In this document: positions 1 to 5,938 of the stretch, in pieces
How the letters are laid out: each line of letters opens with the position of its first letter
Position numbering within the stretch: position 1 is the first letter of the stretch
IMG/VR virus record: IMGVR_UViG_3300009182_000326
Span: 1 to 23,435 of that record
Length of the DNA: 23,435 bases
Source of the DNA: a virus
Direction: 5' to 3' (one strand)
The notes under the pieces: model-generated
Told to the model about the DNA's origin: nothing
The model's input: the letters and a program-made list of their open reading frames with translations, nothing else
Databases searched by the model: none
Translations under genes and position numbers: made by a program

Positions 1-27
1 CGAGCAGCGTCTTTATCCAGCGGCGGC

Positions 28-55
28 TTATGTATATACACTAACATATACATAA
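28..55. repeat. AT-rich perfect hairpin
   Basis: A 10-bp perfect inverted repeat (TTATGTATAT at 28-37 and ATATACATAA at 46-55) flanks an 8-base loop. There is no adjoining T-run, so it does not look like an intrinsic terminator. It overlaps both tiny minus-strand ORFs at the window edge. Confidence 0.5.
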
Positions 56-157
56 ACGTAGGGCATACTATCCCTTCATTTTGCTTATTCTTTATCTTCA
101 AACATCTAAACCGCAGGCATTTTGCGATCTTCGTCCTGTAAAGGATAGTAGATGAGC

Positions 158-178
158 ACTCTTATCGGCAAGAGTTTT
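158..178 (+). terminator. Weak terminator-like hairpin
   Basis: A 6-bp stem (ACTCTT at 158-163 with AAGAGT at 170-175) and a 6-base loop are followed by only four T's (175-178) on the plus strand. No plus-strand gene is visible upstream inside the window, and on the minus strand there is no U-tract. A terminator function is therefore uncertain. It may be part of a larger fold together with hairpins 184-203 and 211-231. Confidence 0.2.
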
Positions 179-183
179 CCCTC

Positions 184-231
184 CCTGTGATCCAAGATCC
201 AGGTTCCCGGGCACTAGAAATTAGCCAGTGC
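184..231. repeat. Two adjacent hairpins
   Basis: Hairpin one pairs CCTG-GATC (184-192, with one bulged T) with GATCCAGG (196-203) across a 3-base loop. Hairpin two pairs GCACT (211-215) with AGTGC (227-231) across an 11-base loop. They lie just beyond the stop of the GIY-YIG gene, so they could form the 3' trailer of the minus-strand operon transcript. No tRNA T-loop consensus is present. Confidence 0.35.
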
Positions 232-254
232 AAGCTATAACCGATTGATTGAGC

Positions 255-683
255 CTAAATTTTGTCTTGAATATGTGAGCCATGTATCCGACAATTTATA
301 ATACCATTATAATAATCATCAGATTCTAATACTTTGCGGTCGAATTGTTCGCGGGCCTCAATGTAGGATGTTACTGCCTTACTGTTACAGTAGTGCAGTA
401 TTTCTCTGGTAAAATTTTCTTTGCCTAATGTGTCTATATCTGCCTGAAGATTGGGGCTACTACCCCAATATTCTTGCCAGTCCGAATCAATTTTGCTTCG
501 AACTCGCTTTTTCTTCTTGGTGCCATTCTTGAGTTTTACTGTTTTATAGCTGGTCTTTGCAAACTTTGCTAATTTTTTGCCAATGTATTTTCTATTGTTT
601 GTTGTATTGGTAATGATATAAACAAAGCCCACACAGTCTTCTGGTAAAACATTTATAGGTTGGCCTTGATATGTCCATGTCAT
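255..683 (-). CDS. GIY-YIG nuclease-domain protein
   Basis: A 142-residue protein with an N-terminal GIY-YIG fold. Residues 19-23 (GFVYI) stand for the GIY strand, and KYIGKK (32-37) is the YIG strand. A lysine-rich segment follows (50-61). YIEAREQF (107-114) carries the glutamate that usually coordinates metal in this superfamily. Members cleave one DNA strand using the two tyrosines and the glutamate. Similar short proteins are common in T4-like phages and are often annotated as Seg-like homing endonucleases, although no DNA-recognition domain such as that of I-TevI is seen here. The ATG at 683 is preferred over an in-frame TTG at 695. It overlaps the stop of the methyltransferase gene (TAATG) and has GGAAAG upstream. 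Last visible gene of the minus-strand operon. Whether it is a mobile nuclease or a phage DNA-processing enzyme cannot be decided. Confidence 0.8.
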   Translation of the reverse strand: MTWTYQGQPINVLPEDCVGFVYIITNTTNNRKYIGKKLAKFAKTSYKTVKLKNGTKKKKRVRSKIDSDWQEYWGSSPNLQADIDTLGKENFTREILHYCNSKAVTSYIEAREQFDRKVLESDDYYNGIINCRIHGSHIQDKI

Positions 684-1423
684 TAGTCTTTCCAACTAGC
701 TATGTGTTGACTGGGGCTGAAACTTTGCACCTCCATACCTACTTTATCAAACATGATGCTTAAACTTTTTTGAGAATGCATACATACATGCCCGTTGCGA
801 GGACTCAAATACCAATACTCTGATCCAGCACTGCCGATAATATCATTCACCAGTGTACTAACAACAATTTGTCCTGTTTCTGGTTTTACAAAAGATATTA
901 TTTCTTTAATAGTTTCCCAAGGAGATGGGGTATGTTCCAGTACTTCAAATGCTGTTACTACATCAAAAGTTGTATCTTTTTCAAATGCAGGCGCAGTCTG
1001 CCACATTGGATCCCAGCCCACTGCATCGTAGCCCTGTGCATTTAATTCTTTGCTGAATAAATCGTTACCAGCACCATAATCTAATAAAGTAATTGATTTG
1101 TCTCCTCCCAACAGGGGACTAAACCATGCGACACAATCTTTGGGACGTTTTCCGCTGTAATCTGGATCTATTTTGATATATTCATCATTATAGATATTTT
1201 TAATATAATCGTCTATCGACCAATTATCTAAGTCAGTTGTAAAAATAAATCCACAACTGCCGCATTTGTGATAATACAATGCATGACCTATTGGTGCAAA
1301 TATTTGCCGTCCTTTTTCTTCTTCACAACTACGATTAAAATCTTTCACACCTAATATAGAAGTGTTTCCGTCACAGATTTTACAACGCAGACCTTGATAT
1401 TTGTTGTCAACAACTATATCCAT
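683..1423 (-). CDS. SAM-dependent methyltransferase with N-terminal zinc ribbon
   Basis: A 246-residue class I methyltransferase. Residues 14-17 (CKIC) and 54-57 (CGSC) form a four-cysteine zinc ribbon. The Rossmann core follows: motif I LLDYGAGND (113-121), a GWDP acidic loop (136-139, D138) after the second strand, and the post-motif FDVVTAFEVLEH (153-164). RNGHVCMHS (209-217) precedes the C-terminal helices. This domain order (Cys4 ribbon, then a Methyltransf_23/11-type core) is typical of enzymes acting on sugars, lipids or other small or glycan substrates. DNA methyltransferase motifs (DPPY, PC) are absent, so DNA modification is unlikely. It lies 2 bases after the Hc1-like gene and overlaps the GIY-YIG gene by 1 base. 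The substrate is unknown; O-methylation of a host-surface or virion glycan is a guess. Confidence 0.82.
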   Translation of the reverse strand: MDIVVDNKYQGLRCKICDGNTSILGVKDFNRSCEEEKGRQIFAPIGHALYYHKCGSCGFIFTTDLDNWSIDDYIKNIYNDEYIKIDPDYSGKRPKDCVAWFSPLLGGDKSITLLDYGAGNDLFSKELNAQGYDAVGWDPMWQTAPAFEKDTTFDVVTAFEVLEHTPSPWETIKEIISFVKPETGQIVVSTLVNDIIGSAGSEYWYLSPRNGHVCMHSQKSLSIMFDKVGMEVQSFSPSQHIASWKD

Positions 1424-1425
1424 AA

Positions 1426-1620
1426 TTAAGCAGCCTTAGCTTGTTTACGGGCATTCTTTTCCGCAGTGATTTCGTTGCGACGTGCTTTAATCAGTTTGCT
1501 CATTTCAGCCAATGCTTTACGGGCACGGGTTCCTGCTGCGGCATTGCCTTCTATGAATTTTGTGTCTTCTTTCAAAAATTCTTCGTATTGTGTTTTTAAT
1601 TGATCTACAGTACTATTCAT
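1426..1620 (-). CDS. Hc1-like (histone H1-like) nucleoid protein
   Basis: A 64-residue basic protein with the Hc1 signature. The helix around residues 24-50 contains EGNAAAGTRARKALAEMSKL, matching the GNKAAGTRARK-type motif of small bacterial histone-H1-like proteins. The tail is lysine- and alanine-rich (KNARKQAKAA). Family members bind DNA non-specifically and help compact or organise it. The start at 1620 is chosen because AAAGGA sits 7 bases upstream; the longer reading from 1662 would overlap the neighbour extensively and lacks such a site. The start overlaps the stop of the AT-hook gene by 8 bases, implying translational coupling. Encoding such a protein next to an AT-hook protein and gp46/47 suggests a role in coating or packaging phage or host DNA during recombination. 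That role is inference; the family assignment is fairly firm. Confidence 0.75.
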   Translation of the reverse strand: MNSTVDQLKTQYEEFLKEDTKFIEGNAAAGTRARKALAEMSKLIKARRNEITAEKNARKQAKAA

Positions 1621-2050
1621 TTGTATTTTCCTTTGTTGTGTTTTGTTGTTCTGTGGGAACATCTGTGCTAACTACCTGTTTTCTAGGTCTACCTCTTATT
1701 CTACTTCTTTCTTCAACTCTAGGCCTTCTAGTTACTTCTTTTCTAGGTCTTCCTCTTTTACCAGGACCCACTCTTGATTGTTTTTTCAACCAAGCATCGT
1801 GATTCCTAACAGGAGCTCCCAGCGGGGGTGGCGAAATTTCTCTTTGAATTTTTTCTGCTTCCATGCATATTTTGATCATGTCAAAATATAGCTTTTTCAG
1901 TTTCCTCAAGTGATTTCTTAGTTTTTTGCCAGGCTTATTTCTCAGCCGCTTAAATTCCAAGAACTCATAATGATAATTATGCAGATCCAAAAAGGCCTGT
2001 AAAGATTCTGAGTATAGTTTTTTATACTTTTCTAATGGCTCATTCAACAT
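1613..2050 (-). CDS. Twin AT-hook DNA-binding protein
   Basis: A 145-residue basic protein. Residues 1-72 are predicted helical and charged, possibly a coiled coil, with a cluster KKLRNHLRKLKK at 42-53. A proline-rich turn (SPPPLGAP, 73-80) leads to two AT-hooks. Their GRPRK cores (100-104 and 120-124) are each flanked by arginines and lysines and lie exactly 20 residues apart. The tail is polar (Q/T/N/E). AT-hooks insert a GRP core into the minor groove of AT-rich DNA, which suits this AT-rich genome. The ATG at 2050 overlaps the gp46 stop (11 bases), and no Shine-Dalgarno is evident, so coupling to gp46 translation is likely. An in-frame GTG at 2083 is an alternative start. Exact function unknown; an architectural or regulatory DNA-binding role is inferred. 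Confidence 0.8.
   Translation of the reverse strand: MLNEPLEKYKKLYSESLQAFLDLHNYHYEFLEFKRLRNKPGKKLRNHLRKLKKLYFDMIKICMEAEKIQREISPPPLGAPVRNHDAWLKKQSRVGPGKRGRPRKEVTRRPRVEERSRIRGRPRKQVVSTDVPTEQQNTTKENTNE
1679..1757. repeat. Direct repeat encoding the two AT-hooks
   Basis: The 19-base unit at 1679-1697 recurs at 1739-1757 with one mismatch, exactly 60 bases (20 codons) apart, in the DNA that encodes the two AT-hook cores. The identity at DNA level indicates duplication of the motif, or strong selection on both copies. Confidence 0.75.
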
Positions 2051-3824
2051 AATCAGAACTATTTGAGTAGGTAGTAAAACCACCTTCCTTGACTACCCTT
2101 AGAATATTATTGACTCTACTGATCAATTCATCTTTATGGCTGATCAAATAGATATTTTTATTTCGTTCTCTGGCCATTTTCTTCAATACTGCTAGGGCGC
2201 TTTCAACACCAGCACCATCCATGCCAGAATCTACCAATTCATCAATAAACAACAAATTAACATTTTGATATAATCCTTCCCATACATCACGGAATGCAAA
2301 GCTCATGGACAATATCAAACGATTGCGTTCTCCTCTGGATAAATTATCAAAATCAAGTTCCTGACCTAATTGAGTAATTTGAACACTTAAATCATTTTGA
2401 AACACTACTTGATGTGGTAAACCTAATCGATCAATATAATAACTCAATCTCTTATTGAGATAACTTAGATTTTGATCAATGATTTTCTTTCGAATAAAAC
2501 TATCTTTGTTAGTTAATAATTTTAATAGATAATCTTGATGATCTCGCAATTTACTTAAGTCGTTTACCAAAGTCCAATCCACGATTTGTAAAGCACTTTT
2601 CTTTAATTCTCCAATTTGTTCTTCATAAGGGTTGGCACTATCCGCCCTTTCCATTAAATTTTTTTCTAAACTATCTAGATTATTTTTATGACCTAGGGCT
2701 TCTTTTTCACTTTCGTAAAAAGTAATAGGACGTCGTAGTTGTTCACCAATTAAGGCAATTGCTTCGTTAACTTCAGACAATTCTTTGACAATTTTATTTT
2801 TATACACAATAGCATCGGCATGATGTTTTTTAGCTGTGGTGTTCATTTCCTCATGTTTGTGATCAAGTAAATCTTGTTCACAAGCAGGGCAGGTTTTACT
2901 ACTTAATTTTTCTAAATCTTGAGTATATTTGTTCAGTGTTTTTTCAGCCTGTATCTCTGCACTTTCTAGTGTGGCCTTTTGTTTTCTAAGTCCAGACAAC
3001 AAAGAATTGTTTTCTTCCCATATTTTTAATTCAACATGTGCAGCAATTTCTCCATCAATATCTACTTCTGTTAATGTATGGATATTTTTTATTAATGATG
3101 CTACATCACTTTCTTTTTTGCTGGCCCATGCATTACTTTTACTAACTAGCCCTTCAATGCTTCTTTGCACACCTTCATTGGCTCTTTTAATTGCTTCAAT
3201 ATTAGCAGTTTCCGTAACGATGCTGTCTTTGATTTCTTTAAGAGCAATTTTAAGTAGTTCAGCCTTTTCACTCAGTAATGTGATGCCCAATAGTTGTTCA
3301 ATTACCTCACGTTGATCACTGACACGCATACTGAGGAACGGTTCGGTATATGTGTTCAATGCCACCAAATGTTTAAACATAGTATGGCTCATTTGCAACA
3401 TTTGTTCGATTGCTTTTTGTGTCTCTCTACTATCGCCTTGACTGTCGTCCTCTGACTCATCAGTTTTGATCTGATTATCATTAACAAACAATTTTAAAAT
3501 ATTAGGTTTTCTACCACGTTCAATTCTGTAGACATTGTTATCTTTTTCAAATTCCACAGTGACCAACATGCCTTTGCCATTAATCTTGTTAATTAAATTT
3601 TCTTTACGGATGTTAGTTAATGCTTGACCATAAAGTGCATAGCTTAATGCATTCACAATAGTGGTTTTACCAGTACCATTTCTTGAACCAGTATCCTCTC
3701 CACCAAGATCAAGATTGGATCCTAATACTAGAGTTAAATTTTCTTTATCAAATGCAACTGCTTGTGATACATTACCCACGCTCATAAAGTTGCGTACGGT
3801 TAAATTGCTGATTTTAAATGTCAT
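2040..3824 (-). CDS. 46: gp46 recombination endonuclease subunit (SbcC/Rad50-like ATPase)
   Basis: A 594-residue SMC-type ATPase (T4 gp46 is 560). The N-terminal half-site has Walker A GSRNGTGKTT (46-55). Long helical arms follow, with a zinc-hook CPAC (312-315) that would join two subunits. The C-terminal half-site has the ABC signature LSRGER (495-500), Walker B LLFIDEL (524-530), a D-loop region (VDSGMD) and the H-loop ISHKDE (561-566). All expected catalytic elements are intact. With gp47 it forms the Mre11-Rad50-like complex. That complex resects double-strand ends for recombination-dependent replication and contributes to degradation of host DNA. The start overlaps the end of gene 47 by 4 bases (ATGA), the classic coupled arrangement. 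Its 3' end overlaps the AT-hook gene. Confidence 0.96.
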   Translation of the reverse strand: MTFKISNLTVRNFMSVGNVSQAVAFDKENLTLVLGSNLDLGGEDTGSRNGTGKTTIVNALSYALYGQALTNIRKENLINKINGKGMLVTVEFEKDNNVYRIERGRKPNILKLFVNDNQIKTDESEDDSQGDSRETQKAIEQMLQMSHTMFKHLVALNTYTEPFLSMRVSDQREVIEQLLGITLLSEKAELLKIALKEIKDSIVTETANIEAIKRANEGVQRSIEGLVSKSNAWASKKESDVASLIKNIHTLTEVDIDGEIAAHVELKIWEENNSLLSGLRKQKATLESAEIQAEKTLNKYTQDLEKLSSKTCPACEQDLLDHKHEEMNTTAKKHHADAIVYKNKIVKELSEVNEAIALIGEQLRRPITFYESEKEALGHKNNLDSLEKNLMERADSANPYEEQIGELKKSALQIVDWTLVNDLSKLRDHQDYLLKLLTNKDSFIRKKIIDQNLSYLNKRLSYYIDRLGLPHQVVFQNDLSVQITQLGQELDFDNLSRGERNRLILSMSFAFRDVWEGLYQNVNLLFIDELVDSGMDGAGVESALAVLKKMARERNKNIYLISHKDELISRVNNILRVVKEGGFTTYSNSSDYVE

Positions 3825-4834
3825 AGATCGTTATAAAGTTGAAGCAAAACAGAATTATCAAATTGTCCATTTTCTAAATTAACTAGTCCTTCTATCACAA
3901 TTTGATCCACACTACTGAATAAACCATCTGGACTTTCGTCTACTGTGCCTTCTAAATTAGTTTTATCTTGTGTCAAACTAATTTCACGTATATCATATTT
4001 TTCTGTGAATTCTTCTTTGATAAAATTGGCTTCTTCAAAAGTAATATCAATGTCTAGATTCACTCTCAAATGCATTTTTGATTTCATCAATGAATCTTTT
4101 TCGTCAATCAATCTACTTAATGGCAGCGTTCTATATTTGGGGCAATCGGCCCAGTTAATGTATTTGGGTTCTCCTCCCCATTCTAAAATCATCATTCCGC
4201 GATCATCGTCCCACGAGTCGGCAAAATTATGAGGAAATGCATTACCAATATAGTGTACCTTACTTCTACTTTGACGTTTATGGAAATGTCCGCTGAACAC
4301 ATAGTCTTGATGATGGAAATGATCCACCTGCAATTCTCCGTGATCTGGCATTTGTACCATAGCATTCATATAGAATAATGGCAACTCAAAGTGTCCAAAC
4401 ATATATTTGCTTTTAACTTGACTAATGGTTTTCCATTCATCGCCAACTAACCACGGGACTAGGGTGACATCATCAAGCGTTGTAACACTATCTACAACAG
4501 TGACTCCTGGAATGTGCCGTCCGAAAGCACTAGAATGAATGTCACGCTTGTCTTTGTAAAATAAATCGTGATTGCCTGGAAACCAAAAGAATTGATCAAA
4601 AGCGCCACCTAACTTCTCTAAAAGTATCAAAGAAGTATTCAGAGTGAATAAATTCAAACTGTTTCTGTTATGGCTCCAATCACCCATGAATATACCAGTA
4701 TCACAACCAGCTTCTTTGGCTTGACTGATAAACCAATCCACAAATTCTTCACAATCTCTTAAATGTGTAGTAGAGTTAGACTTTAGCCCAACATGAAGAT
4801 CTGTGAATACTGCTACTTTTTTAAATAAGCTCAT
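3821..4834 (-). CDS. 47: gp47 recombination endonuclease subunit (SbcD/Mre11-like nuclease)
   Basis: A 337-residue calcineurin-like metallophosphoesterase (T4 gp47 is 339). Metal-binding motifs are in the standard order: DLH (12-14), GDWSHNR (51-57), GNHD (87-90), FGHFE (146-150) and SGHFHKRQ (181-188). The C-terminal third would carry the gp46-binding region. It supplies the Mn-dependent 3'-5' exonuclease and endonuclease activity of the gp46/47 complex used for end resection. The ATG at 4834 has AAGGA 8 bases upstream (4843-4847), and a sigma70-like promoter lies just ahead. It is probably the first gene of the minus-strand operon running to 255. Confidence 0.96.
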   Translation of the reverse strand: MSLFKKVAVFTDLHVGLKSNSTTHLRDCEEFVDWFISQAKEAGCDTGIFMGDWSHNRNSLNLFTLNTSLILLEKLGGAFDQFFWFPGNHDLFYKDKRDIHSSAFGRHIPGVTVVDSVTTLDDVTLVPWLVGDEWKTISQVKSKYMFGHFELPLFYMNAMVQMPDHGELQVDHFHHQDYVFSGHFHKRQSRSKVHYIGNAFPHNFADSWDDDRGMMILEWGGEPKYINWADCPKYRTLPLSRLIDEKDSLMKSKMHLRVNLDIDITFEEANFIKEEFTEKYDIREISLTQDKTNLEGTVDESPDGLFSSVDQIVIEGLVNLENGQFDNSVLLQLYNDL

Positions 4835-4854
4835 GCCAATAATCCTTATTTTAA

Positions 4855-4883
4855 AGCATAGCAGATATTGTGACCAAAGTCAA
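4855..4883 (-). promoter_or_regulatory. Sigma70-type promoter for gene 47 operon
   Basis: On the minus strand, TTGACT (4883-4878, 5/6 to consensus) and TATGCT (4860-4855, 4/6) are separated by 17 bases. The predicted start near 4848 falls at the edge of the AAGGA ribosome site (4847-4843), giving a very short leader. The -35 box lies immediately after the gp55 stop, in the 50-base gap between genes 55 and 47, so the operon can be expressed independently of gene 55. Confidence 0.55.
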
Positions 4884-4884
4884 A

Positions 4885-5826
4885 TTAAATATTTTCAGAA
4901 CCTTCTTCCTCTATTTCTTCTACAGGATCTTCATCACTCTTTGGCAATCTCATATTTGGTGAACGCATATTTTTATATAGTTCCGCCTGTCTAGCAATTT
5001 CTTCAGCGTATTCCTGACTATGTTGCCTAGTCATGCTAGGTGTTAGACCAGCTTCTTCCATAAGATCATCACGAATATTTTGATTCTTTTTTTCCATATT
5101 CAATATTCTAGTGAATGAATTAGTTACAGCGGCAGTATAGTAGGCAAAGGGGTTTTCACTTTTACTTTCATCAAATTGCAATCCAATCTGACTTAGTTGT
5201 AGTATGGCTTGGCCCTTCATTTCTTCAATGTAGGTATAACCACGCCAGTTACTACGTTGTGCATATCTTTCACTGAGTTTGATAAACATCTTCCCAAGAT
5301 TTTCAGTAATTCTACCGTGATCTTTACTGAACTTTCCGCTTTTAATTGGGCCTTTCCAGTGGCTTTTACCTACGCATGTCAATTGATCTGCATCGTTGAA
5401 TTTCCAATGTTGAAATGGGGGAAAGTTAACTTTTTCGTGGCTATCAGCAGTATTTTTTAAAGTCTTTTTCCTACCAGGAGAGAGGGGAATATGATCAAAA
5501 GTCATAATTCTAATAATAATGTCAGTTTTAATGATATTATCAGTGCTGGGAATACACTCGGATAATTTTATTTTCTTATCCCCACCTATTCTAGCCTTAC
5601 TAAAAATCTCCAATCCCAATCTTTTGGCTCTATGATTTTTAGCTTCTTCAATAATTTTATTATCAATTTTATCTAAACTGCTAACAATTATGTCATATTG
5701 TTGATAATTGGGGCTAGTAAAGCTGGAATAGGAGCATTTGCTATAATGGATTTCTGATAATAAATCTTTATTATTAAGATATTTTACTTTTCTGCCAGTT
5801 GGGGCAAAATATGTAGATGTAGTCAT
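4885..5826 (-). CDS. 55: gp55 late-transcription sigma factor with extended N-terminus
   Basis: A 313-residue protein whose C-terminal half is gp55-like. Residues 172-255 include SERYAQRSNWRGYTY (185-199), EEMKGQAILQLSQIGLQFD (201-219), a KSENPFAYYTAAVTNSF segment (222-238) and the ILNMEKKNQN tail (241-250), as in T4-type late sigma factors. These direct RNA polymerase to TATAAATA-type late promoters. T4 gp55 has only 185 residues. Here about 165 extra N-terminal residues include FDHIPLSPGRKK (110-121) and VNFPPFQHW (133-141), of unknown function. The C-terminus is acidic (299-313), where T4 gp55 has its sliding-clamp contact, but I do not see a clear clamp motif. The ATG at 5826 is preferred to an upstream in-frame TTG (5880), which would fall inside the promoter; AAGGA lies about 13 bases upstream. 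Divergent from the structural genes that it probably activates. Confidence 0.9.
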   Translation of the reverse strand: MTTSTYFAPTGRKVKYLNNKDLLSEIHYSKCSYSSFTSPNYQQYDIIVSSLDKIDNKIIEEAKNHRAKRLGLEIFSKARIGGDKKIKLSECIPSTDNIIKTDIIIRIMTFDHIPLSPGRKKTLKNTADSHEKVNFPPFQHWKFNDADQLTCVGKSHWKGPIKSGKFSKDHGRITENLGKMFIKLSERYAQRSNWRGYTYIEEMKGQAILQLSQIGLQFDESKSENPFAYYTAAVTNSFTRILNMEKKNQNIRDDLMEEAGLTPSMTRQHSQEYAEEIARQAELYKNMRSPNMRLPKSDEDPVEEIEEEGSENI

Positions 5827-5852
5827 GTTATTATTATTTTCCTTATTTTTTA

Positions 5853-5880
5853 AGTATAACACACAACTTGATACTGTCAA
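5853..5880 (-). promoter_or_regulatory. Sigma70-type promoter for gene 55
   Basis: On the minus strand, a perfect TTGACA (5880-5875) and TATACT (5858-5853, 5/6) have a 16-base spacer. Predicted start is near 5846, about 20 bases before the ATG and next to the AAGGA ribosome site. This is the best host-type promoter in the window and fits early or middle expression of a late sigma factor by unmodified host RNA polymerase. Confidence 0.65.
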
Positions 5881-5896
5881 CTGTTATGTTTATAGT
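5868..5896 (+). promoter_or_regulatory. Sigma70-type promoter facing the structural genes
   Basis: On the plus strand, TTGATA (5868-5873, 5/6) and TATAGT (5891-5896, 5/6) have an ideal 17-base spacer. Predicted start is near 5903, giving a leader of about 36 bases to the ATG at 5939. Its -35 box lies inside the spacer of the gene 55 promoter and is shifted only a few bases from the opposing -35 box (5875-5880). Polymerases firing in the two directions would therefore compete. Confidence 0.5.
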
Positions 5897-5903
5897 AGCA
5901 CTT

Positions 5904-5911
5904 TATTTATG
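5904..5911 (-). promoter_or_regulatory. Possible late promoter octamer towards gene 55
   Basis: Minus-strand CATAAATA matches the T4 late octamer TATAAATA at 7 of 8 positions. It lies in the intergenic region upstream of gene 55 (leader about 70 bases) and could allow gp55 to activate its own gene. AT-rich intergenic DNA makes chance matches common. Confidence 0.3.
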
Positions 5912-5919
5912 GTTAAATA
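5912..5919 (+). promoter_or_regulatory. Possible late promoter octamer for the baseplate block
   Basis: Plus-strand GTTAAATA matches TATAAATA at 6 of 8 positions. The predicted start would fall near 5925, immediately before the AAGGA ribosome site (5926-5930) of the gene at 5939. The spacing from octamer to start codon is similar to that before gene 6. The sequence match is weak. Confidence 0.25.
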
Positions 5920-5938
5920 GCTAATAAGGAATATATTT

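Larger units (their letters stand above)
1..254. other. Non-coding, structured left-edge region
   Basis: No convincing gene lies here. The stretch 141-240 is 47% GC by count, whereas parts of the gp6 gene are near 25%. Four short hairpins can be read (28-55, 158-175, 184-203, 211-231). A weak 4-5 bp pairing between 145-149 and 234-238 would enclose the last three. Three tiny ORFs exist. One is on plus at 152-190 (12 codons, starting MSTLIGK), with a strong ribosome site AAAGGA at 140-145. One is on minus at 66-28 (12 codons), with GAAGGG upstream. The third is on minus, open from an ATG at 53 to the left edge (starting MYMLVYIHKPPLDKDAA), and could be the start of the next gene. None resembles a protein I recognise. 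Possible roles are a trailer of the minus-strand operon, a small RNA or leader, or an assembly-edge artefact. Confidence 0.4.

Noticed and set aside
28-190. Tiny ORFs on minus (66-28) and plus (152-190), each with a good ribosome site
   Set aside because: Only 12 codons each, with no recognisable product; such matches occur by chance, so they are mentioned only as part of the left-edge region.
145-238. Cloverleaf-like arrangement of three hairpins that might be a tRNA
   Set aside because: There is no seven-base acceptor stem and no GTTCRAN-type T-loop, and the third loop is 11 bases long; it is not a canonical tRNA on either strand.
795-1031. Plus-strand ORF opposite the methyltransferase gene
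   Set aside because: It is antisense to a gene with clear family motifs and has no family features of its own. The same applies to the other opposite-strand ORFs at 1560-1802, 2929-3315, 3661-3882, 3945-4232 and 5209-5460.
1621-1662. Longer start for the Hc1-like protein at 1662
   Set aside because: It has no ribosome site and would overlap the AT-hook gene by about 50 bases; the ATG at 1620 has AAAGGA at the right distance and starts where the family homology starts.
5827-5880. Longer gp55 reading from a TTG at 5880
   Set aside because: It would start inside the -35 box of the promoter and add 18 residues with no support; ATG at 5826 is the better start.
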